Assembly (NCBI GenBank): GCA_905236835.1
Contig: CAJOQY010000037.1
Span: forward strand, 1 to 11,524
Length of the DNA: 11,524 nucleotides
Source of the DNA: an uncultured Oscillibacter sp.
GTDB taxonomy: Bacteria > Bacillota > Clostridia > Oscillospirales > Oscillospiraceae
Direction of reading: 5' to 3'
Position numbers and translations under genes: made by a program. Position 1 is the first letter of the stretch. The number at the start of each line of letters is the position of its first letter. A model generated the notes under the pieces. It worked only from the letters and a program-made list of their open reading frames with translations. It did not search any database and had not been told where the DNA came from. This document shows, one piece after another, positions 7,351-11,524 of this stretch.

Positions 7351-7390
7351 ATATTCCGGACAGCCAAAAAACGCGGCTGTCCGGGATATT
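7350..7390. terminator. bidirectional intrinsic terminator between convergent genes
   Basis: A 16-bp stem (7350-7365 with 7375-7390; core GGACAGCC/GGCTGTCC, one G-T pair) has a 9-nt loop AAAAAACGC. The plus-strand tail TTAATTTTTAATATT is U-rich; the minus-strand tail is A/T-rich without a clean run. It sits 91 bases past the LysR stop and 19 bases past the amidohydrolase stop, so it can serve both units, more clearly the plus-strand one. Confidence 0.85.
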
Positions 7391-7409
7391 TTAATTTTTA
7401 ATATTATAT

Positions 7410-8285
7410 TTAAATTTTCGGCAAATCTAATAATTTCGCGGCGTTGCCGCCTGTAATCGCGTCCTGTTCGGATTTTGTCAAAGGCAGGGCGCGGATTTTT
7501 TGTAATTCCCGCGCCTGATCTCCCCATGGGGAATCCGTGCCGAATAAGATTTTATCCGCGCCGAAACGCCGGATCATACGGATAAATTGTATTTCATCCA
7601 GTAATTTTAAATCTTCCCGCGTCTGATAATATCCGTCTCCGTTGGGCGTCATATAACCGAGAGAGAATGACGTGTCCAGATAAACGCCGGTATCAGGGAG
7701 AATTTCTTCGACTTGATTCCAATCGCGCCAGCCGCCCATATGGGCAAGGATTAATTTCACCGGTCCGGCGTCCCGTACAGCGTGACAGATCATTTCCGGC
7801 GACGCGTGAATGATACCCGGATAGCCGACATCCAATCCGGCGTGAATCAGGACGATTAAATTTAACTCCCCCGCGCGGTTTAAAATCCGGATATATTTCA
7901 AATCATCAAAATCCGTATTTTGATAAATCGGGTGTAATTTAACGCCTTTCAAGCCGAGAGCCGCGATCCGGCTTAATTCCGAATGCCAATCGGGAAAATC
8001 CGGGTGCATACAGCCGAAGGACAGAACGCCGGACAGATGATGATTTTGATCCAGTCCGATTTGATTTTGTTCCGCCGCGCGCGTATTAATTTTGACGACC
8101 TGTCCGGGATTTGTCGCCACGGGCAATATGATAGAATAATCAATCCCGGCTCTTTTCATGGACGCTTTCAGCGCGCCGTTTGTCCCGTCCGTAAATGGCG
8201 CGGTATGCGACGCCGATTGCAGTTTGTCCACGGCGTTTTTCGCGATTTTATCCGGGAATGTGTGCGTATGAATATCAATTATCAT
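7410..8285 (-). CDS. amidohydrolase-family metal-dependent hydrolase (amidohydrolase_2 / COG2159-like)
   Basis: This 291-residue protein is predicted to be a cytoplasmic TIM-barrel hydrolase or decarboxylase of the amidohydrolase superfamily; the substrate is unknown. Metal-site motifs appear in the expected order: DIHTHTF with H6 and H8 after strand 1, GVKLHP (114-119), LIHAG with H148, LAHMGG with H182, and FGTDSPWG with D251. The barrel is complete and of normal length, without a signal peptide. The start is credible because MIIDIHTHTF is the family N-terminus, yet no ribosome-binding sequence precedes it; the leader is pure A/T apart from the start codon. It lies 110 bases downstream of the symporter on the same strand, suggesting a shared transcript in which the symporter brings in a compound that this enzyme hydrolyses. 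The spacer contains a perfect 11-bp palindrome. Lactonase, decarboxylase and amidase activities are all possible. Confidence 0.88.
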   Translation of the reverse strand: MIIDIHTHTFPDKIAKNAVDKLQSASHTAPFTDGTNGALKASMKRAGIDYSIILPVATNPGQVVKINTRAAEQNQIGLDQNHHLSGVLSFGCMHPDFPDWHSELSRIAALGLKGVKLHPIYQNTDFDDLKYIRILNRAGELNLIVLIHAGLDVGYPGIIHASPEMICHAVRDAGPVKLILAHMGGWRDWNQVEEILPDTGVYLDTSFSLGYMTPNGDGYYQTREDLKLLDEIQFIRMIRRFGADKILFGTDSPWGDQARELQKIRALPLTKSEQDAITGGNAAKLLDLPKI

Positions 8286-8335
8286 AATATATTAAAATTT
8301 ATATTAAAAATTATTATATATAATCCGTTTGCGTT

Positions 8336-8373
8336 CCCCTTCTCTTTTTTAAGAGAAGGGGACAGGGTGTGAG
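8336..8373. repeat. palindromic intergenic element with GGGGACAGGG tail
   Basis: CCCCTTCTCTT (8336-8346) and AAGAGAAGGGG (8351-8361) form a perfect 11-bp stem with a TTTT loop, followed by ACAGGGTGTGAGG (8361-8373). It lies between the symporter stop and the amidohydrolase start. There is no T run after it on the minus strand, so it is a poor classical terminator. The strand-asymmetric pyrimidine/purine arms and the trailing motif suggest a dispersed REP-like repeat; 3009-3034 may be a relative. Confidence 0.6.
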
Positions 8374-8395
8374 GTTTGGCGTATCCCGGCGGTTT

Positions 8396-9955
8396 TTATT
8401 CCGGATCGCCCAGCGCCTGACTTTGCCGGACCGTGACTTTCTCCTCATAGCAAGAGAACGCGTCGTTGATCAAGTTTTTATCCGGCTTGGGCGTGAACAG
8501 ACTGACCACCGGAACCAGAATCAATCCGGCGATCATGCAGAACGCGCCGGCGTTGATCGGGGATTGCAATAATGCCGGGAAAGCGGAACGGACGAAGATA
8601 TTCGCCAGCATGACGGCTGTTGAGAATATAAAACTGACCCAGCAGGCGATTTTGGTTGTCCCGCGCCAGTAAAGACCGTACAGGAAAGGCGCCAGAAACG
8701 CGCCCGCCAGCGCGCCCCAGCTTACGCCCATCAATTGCGCGATAAACGTGACGTTGGATTTATATTGTATCACGGCCAGTACAACGGAAATCGCGATAAA
8801 GACGACAATCAAGCCGCGCATGATTTTGACCTGCTGTTTTTCGTCCATGTTTTTGATAAAATTATCTTTTAAGAAATCCAGCGTCAGTGTGGAACTGGAA
8901 GTTAATACCAGAGAAGAAAGCGTGGACATGGACGCCGACAAGACTAATATTACAACGACGGCAATTAAAATATCAGGCAGTCCGGACAACATCGCGGGAA
9001 CAATCGCGTCATAGCCGCCGACGGGAACGCCGTTTTCGTTTAATTCGATTATATTCGAGAACAATCTTCCGAAGCCGCCCAAGAAATAGCATCCGCCGGC
9101 GACGATAAAGGCGAACGCGGTTGAAATCACGGTGCCTTTGTATACGGCGCCCTCGCTTTTAATCGCGTAAAATTTCTGTACCATCTGGGGCAGTCCCCAT
9201 GTGCCGAGAGAAGTTAATATCACGACGCCCAATAAATTCACCGGATCGGGGCCAAAGAACGAATTGAACACGCCCGGAGAATTCGACACGGCGGGATCGC
9301 TGATTTGGGATAATCCGTCCAGCGCGGCCAGAAACCCGCCCTGACTTTTCAATACGGCGGCAATGACGGCGATAATGCCGAAAATCATGATAATGCCCTG
9401 TATAAAATCATTAATCGCCGTCGCCATATATCCCCCGGCGATGACATAAACGCCGGTTAAAATCGCCATGACAATCACGCAGACGGAATAATCTATATGA
9501 AACGCCATCCCGAACAGGCGGCTCAGGCCGTTATATAAGCTCGCCGTGTATGGAATTAAAAATATAAATATAATCACGGACGCGGCGATTTTCAGCGCGT
9601 GGGAGTCAAATCTTTTGCCGAAGTATTCCGGCATGGTCGCGCTGTTGAGATGCTGGGTCTGAATCCGGGTCCGGCGTCCGAGTACGGCCCACGCCAGAAG
9701 CGAACCCAAAAGCGCGTTGCCGATGCCCGCCCAAGTCGCGGCGATGCCGTAACGCCAGCCGAACTGTCCGGCGTAGCCCACGAATACCACAGCGGAGAAA
9801 TACGAAGTCCCGTAGGCGAACGCGGTCAGCCACGGCCCGACGGAACGTCCGCCCAATACAAAGCCGTCCACATCAGTGGCGTTCCGGCGGCAGTAAAGGC
9901 CAATCCCCACCATGACGCCAAAAAAGACAACCAACATCACGATTTTCAGAACCAT
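8396..9955 (-). CDS. sodium:solute symporter (SSS/SSF family)
   Basis: This 519-residue, about 13-helix inner-membrane protein is predicted to couple Na+ entry to solute uptake on a LeuT-like fold. The N-terminal helix leads to GFVLGGRSVG (31-40) and GTSYFSAVVF (49-58) in the first repeat helix. Other family signatures are SATMPEYFGKRF (105-116), GGYMATAINDFIQG (174-187) and GTWGLPQMVQKFYA (251-264). The segment ASMSTLSS (341-348) corresponds to helix 8 of PutP, whose Ser/Thr pair ligates Na+ (here S344, T345). The Asp of the PutP first helix is Tyr here (Y52), so it is not a plain proline carrier. AAAGGA (plus 9966-9971) lies 10 nt upstream, and a near-consensus promoter lies at plus 10039-10067. 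The downstream amidohydrolase suggests import of a hydrolysable organic acid, amide or peptide-like compound, but the substrate is not determinable here. Confidence 0.92.
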   Translation of the reverse strand: MVLKIVMLVVFFGVMVGIGLYCRRNATDVDGFVLGGRSVGPWLTAFAYGTSYFSAVVFVGYAGQFGWRYGIAATWAGIGNALLGSLLAWAVLGRRTRIQTQHLNSATMPEYFGKRFDSHALKIAASVIIFIFLIPYTASLYNGLSRLFGMAFHIDYSVCVIVMAILTGVYVIAGGYMATAINDFIQGIIMIFGIIAVIAAVLKSQGGFLAALDGLSQISDPAVSNSPGVFNSFFGPDPVNLLGVVILTSLGTWGLPQMVQKFYAIKSEGAVYKGTVISTAFAFIVAGGCYFLGGFGRLFSNIIELNENGVPVGGYDAIVPAMLSGLPDILIAVVVILVLSASMSTLSSLVLTSSSTLTLDFLKDNFIKNMDEKQQVKIMRGLIVVFIAISVVLAVIQYKSNVTFIAQLMGVSWGALAGAFLAPFLYGLYWRGTTKIACWVSFIFSTAVMLANIFVRSAFPALLQSPINAGAFCMIAGLILVPVVSLFTPKPDKNLINDAFSCYEEKVTVRQSQALGDPE

Positions 9956-9993
9956 AAGAAATCAATCCTTTCTTTTTCTAATAGCTTTAATTA

Positions 9994-10020
9994 TTTAAAC
10001 CTTTAACGCTTTAAACCTTT
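9994..10020. repeat. 11-bp direct repeat in the symporter leader
   Basis: TTTAAACCTTT is present at 9994-10004 and 10010-10020, with 5 bp between copies (period 16). It lies between the predicted symporter transcription start (about 10032) and the ribosome site, and could be a protein-binding or RNA element. Confidence 0.6.
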
Positions 10021-10038
10021 GTCGCGAAAGCGATTGTC

Positions 10039-10067
10039 AATATAACACAGTCCGGATAAAATGTCAA
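10039..10067 (-). promoter_or_regulatory. near-consensus promoter of the symporter
   Basis: On the minus strand, perfect TTGACA (plus 10062-10067) and TATATT (plus 10039-10044) are spaced by 17 nt. The start is predicted near 10032, giving a leader of about 76 nt. A small hairpin, TCGC-GAAA-GCGA (plus 10022-10033), coincides with the start site. Confidence 0.82.
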
Positions 10068-10184
10068 GACCCTTTCCCGAAAAATTTTTTATCCCGTATG
10101 CGTAAAACGATCATGGAAAGATTGCGCAATCCCCGCCGATGATTTCTTGACGAATGCCGGATCGAAATTTTGTCGAAAAAGAAC

Positions 10185-10213
10185 TTGTAAAAATCTGTGG
10201 CATGATATATAAT
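10185..10213 (+). promoter_or_regulatory. promoter of the ATP synthase operon
   Basis: TTGTAA (10185-10190) and perfect TATAAT (10208-10213) are spaced by 17 nt. The predicted start near 10220 lies about 27 nt before the TTG start codon of atpB. A 10-bp palindrome ATTGCGCAAT sits farther upstream at 10121-10130. Confidence 0.75.
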
Positions 10214-10232
10214 AAATTTTAATTTTTTATGA

Positions 10233-10240
10233 AGGGAGGG
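10233..10240 (+). promoter_or_regulatory. ribosome binding site deciding the atpB start
   Basis: AGGGAGGG ends 6 nt before TTG 10247. The in-frame ATG at 10229 lies upstream of this site, would have a leader of only about 9 nt and has no ribosome site, so TTG is preferred. Confidence 0.8.
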
Positions 10241-10246
10241 AACGAA

Positions 10247-11302
10247 TTGAACGGAGAAGTAGGCGGTCTTTTGTCCGGGACGGAGCCAAGAATTATGCTT
10301 GCGATTACCTGTATGATTTTGTCCGCGTCTTTGGTGATCCGCGTGTTTGTAATCCCGTATTTTACGGTCATTCCGGGACGGTTTCAATTATTATTGGAAC
10401 AAATGGTTCACGGAGTCGATCACGCGGCGGAAGCGGTACGGGGAATCGCGGGCGTAATACCGGCGGCGCGGCGCGGATTGAAAAACGCGTGGAAAAAAAT
10501 ATCCGCGTTTTGTTCCGCGCGCGGACGGGAACTGGCGGTCTGGCTGGGAACGGCGGCTGTTTTGCTGATTTTATCCACGCTGGTCCCGTCGTCCCATTCC
10601 CATCAGGACGTACAGACCGCCATGCGGGACGCGGTTTTGCATGATACGAACCAAATCAGCCTGTTCGGACTCAAACAGGTGAATCCGGCTTTGATCGCCG
10701 CCATGACCGTGACGGGAATTTTATTGGCGACAGCTTTATTAATCCGGGTTTTTCTGATCCCCAATATGAAAGTCGTCCCCGGAAAAGCGCAGTTAATTTT
10801 AGAACAAATCGTGGACCTGCTGGACGGTTTGTCAAAAAGCCGGGGTAAAATCAAATTTATTGGCGCGTATGTGTTCGCGGCGGGCGTGTATATTTTTACA
10901 GGCACGCTGTTTGAACTGCTTGGCTTGCAGGCCGTATCATCCGGCGGCGCGTCCGTGACATTGCCCGCGCCTTTGAGCGATGTCAACGCGGCGATTTGCA
11001 TGGGCTGTCTGAGCTATCTTGTCATTGTCGCGGGCGGCGTTCGTCACGCGGGGGCGCATGGGTTCAAAGCGGCTTTGAAAGAATTTTCACTGCCGATTTC
11101 CATGAGTTTCAGATTATTCGGCGCGCTGTTAAGCGGCCTTTTGGTGACGGATCTGGTTTATCATTACGCCGCCCTGCGTTACGGCGTCCCGGTTATCATC
11201 GGCGTGATATTTACCCTGCTTCACGCCATTGTGCAAACGTATGTATTAACCATGCTGGTAGGCATGTATTACGAGGAAGTCACGGAGACGGAGAAAAAAT
11301 AA
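10247..11302 (+). CDS. atpB: ATP synthase F0 subunit a with duplicated N-terminal module
   Basis: This 351-residue membrane protein (TTG start) is predicted to be the F0 stator subunit that carries ions past the c-ring. The C-terminal half is diagnostic: SLPISMSFRLFG (281-292) carries the essential Arg (R289, equivalent to E. coli R210), and LHAIVQTYVLTML (325-337) carries the conserved Gln (Q330). The canonical first helix, IRVFLIP and VVPGKAQ, lies at about 149-185. The oddity is an extra N-terminal stretch of about 130 residues. It holds a second copy of that helix and its VxPGxxQ segment: 28-54 matches 163-189 with 16 of 27 identities. An additional helix follows (about 95-113). Bacterial a subunits are usually about 220-290 residues. 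The RLFGN Asn and the following Glu of E. coli are replaced by Ala and Leu. It is followed 85 bases later by a probable c-subunit gene, with its own promoter and no atpI upstream. Confidence 0.88.
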   Translation: MNGEVGGLLSGTEPRIMLAITCMILSASLVIRVFVIPYFTVIPGRFQLLLEQMVHGVDHAAEAVRGIAGVIPAARRGLKNAWKKISAFCSARGRELAVWLGTAAVLLILSTLVPSSHSHQDVQTAMRDAVLHDTNQISLFGLKQVNPALIAAMTVTGILLATALLIRVFLIPNMKVVPGKAQLILEQIVDLLDGLSKSRGKIKFIGAYVFAAGVYIFTGTLFELLGLQAVSSGGASVTLPAPLSDVNAAICMGCLSYLVIVAGGVRHAGAHGFKAALKEFSLPISMSFRLFGALLSGLLVTDLVYHYAALRYGVPVIIGVIFTLLHAIVQTYVLTMLVGMYYEEVTETEKK

Positions 11303-11313
11303 ATTTATTTTAA

Positions 11314-11368
11314 TTATAATTTATAAATTTATATAAATTATAAAGCAAGAAATAATAATATTATTATT
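11314..11368. repeat. A/T-only palindromes in the atpB-atpE spacer
   Basis: TTATAATTTATA (11314-11325) is inverted perfectly at 11332-11343 around a 6-nt loop. Next to it, 11351-11368 is a perfect 18-bp palindrome made of AAT and ATT triplets. The hairpins would be weak as RNA. They may be composition effects, or mark a processing or translational-balance region between a one-copy subunit and a many-copy subunit. Confidence 0.6.
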
Positions 11369-11387
11369 AAACGGGGGAAATCAAACT

Positions 11388-11524
11388 ATGAACCGCAAAT
11401 GCAGAAAGACATTCGCCCTGCTCCTGCTGGCCATGCTGGTATCCGCGCTCTTGGCGATACCCGCTTTCGCCGCCGCCGACGCTGATACGGATACGGACGG
11501 CGAAGTCGTATACAGCGCCGCCGC
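11388..11524 (+). CDS. atpE: secreted/membrane protein start, probably ATP synthase subunit c with signal peptide (partial)
   Basis: Forty-five residues are visible before the window ends. The start MNRKCRKTF is basic and is followed by a hydrophobic core (about 10-25) and a clear signal-peptidase I site around PAFA-A (25-29). An acidic linker DADTDTDGE comes next. GGGGG at 11373-11377 lies 10 nt before ATG. Directly after atpB the standard next gene is atpE, and some clostridial c subunits carry a cleavable-looking signal sequence, so subunit c is the best guess. The c-subunit hairpin itself lies outside the window. The assignment therefore rests on gene order, not on c-subunit residues. Confidence 0.55.
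   Translation, partial: MNRKCRKTFALLLLAMLVSALLAIPAFAAADADTDTDGEVVYSAA

Noticed and set aside
9606..9833. Frames of 75-135 residues in other frames or opposite to the symporter 5' region
   Set aside because: Out-of-frame shadows of a well-supported membrane protein, with Arg/Pro-rich translations and no family resemblance.
10121..10130. ATTGCGCAAT perfect palindrome as an operator
   Set aside because: A single 10-bp palindrome about 100 bp from the atpB start and over 50 bp upstream of the symporter -35 is not enough evidence; it is mentioned with the promoter only.
10064..10387. 107-residue minus-strand frame across the atpB promoter and 5' end
   Set aside because: It is antisense to atpB, covers the atpB and symporter promoters, and shows no coding features.

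Overview
The window looks like a chromosomal segment of an anaerobic, probably gut-associated member of the Clostridia (Bacillota). This is inferred from strong AGGAGG-type ribosome sites, a short-form ACT-domain phosphoglycerate dehydrogenase, a domain-permuted membrane-anchored GH3 glycosidase, a DUF4418-like membrane protein, and an ATP synthase cluster whose c subunit appears to carry a signal peptide. No taxon can be fixed from the sequence alone. Coding DNA is rich in GCG/CGC, while most spacers are almost pure A/T. I saw no tRNA, rRNA, CRISPR array, transposase or phage gene.

Layout. (1) Positions 1-2441, plus strand: the end of an unidentified gene overlaps by ATGA a THUMP-domain rRNA methyltransferase (92-1198), followed by serA (1275-2441). 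(2) Positions 2468-6089, minus strand: a small DUF4418-like membrane protein (2468-2884) and a 1007-residue GH3 glycosidase (3066-6089) with transmembrane anchors at both ends. (3) Positions 6090-6346: a divergent control region with a promoter on each strand and two identical-format LysR boxes (ATGC-N7-GCAT, centres 23 bp apart) abutting the GH3 -35 element. A LysR regulator follows on the plus strand (6347-7258). (4) Positions 7350-7390: a strong bidirectional terminator between convergent units. (5) Positions 7410-9955, minus strand: a sodium:solute symporter and, downstream of it, a TIM-barrel amidohydrolase, which look like an uptake-plus-hydrolysis pair. (6) Positions 10185 to the end, plus strand: the start of an ATP synthase operon, with atpB (TTG start, duplicated N-terminal module) and the 5' end of a probable atpE.

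How the parts relate. The LysR protein probably activates the GH3 gene: the box positions match the recognition/activation-site layout of LysR-type promoters. The symporter has its own near-consensus promoter, and the amidohydrolase probably shares its transcript. The ATP synthase operon reads away from the symporter from its own promoter. The least ordinary items are the intact LysR/GH3 operator, the AtpB protein with an extra copy of its first membrane helix and the following VPG-x-x-Q segment, a phosphoglycerate dehydrogenase whose usual catalytic Glu position seems to hold Arg, and a 25-bp tandem duplication that supplies the stop codon of the DUF4418-like gene.
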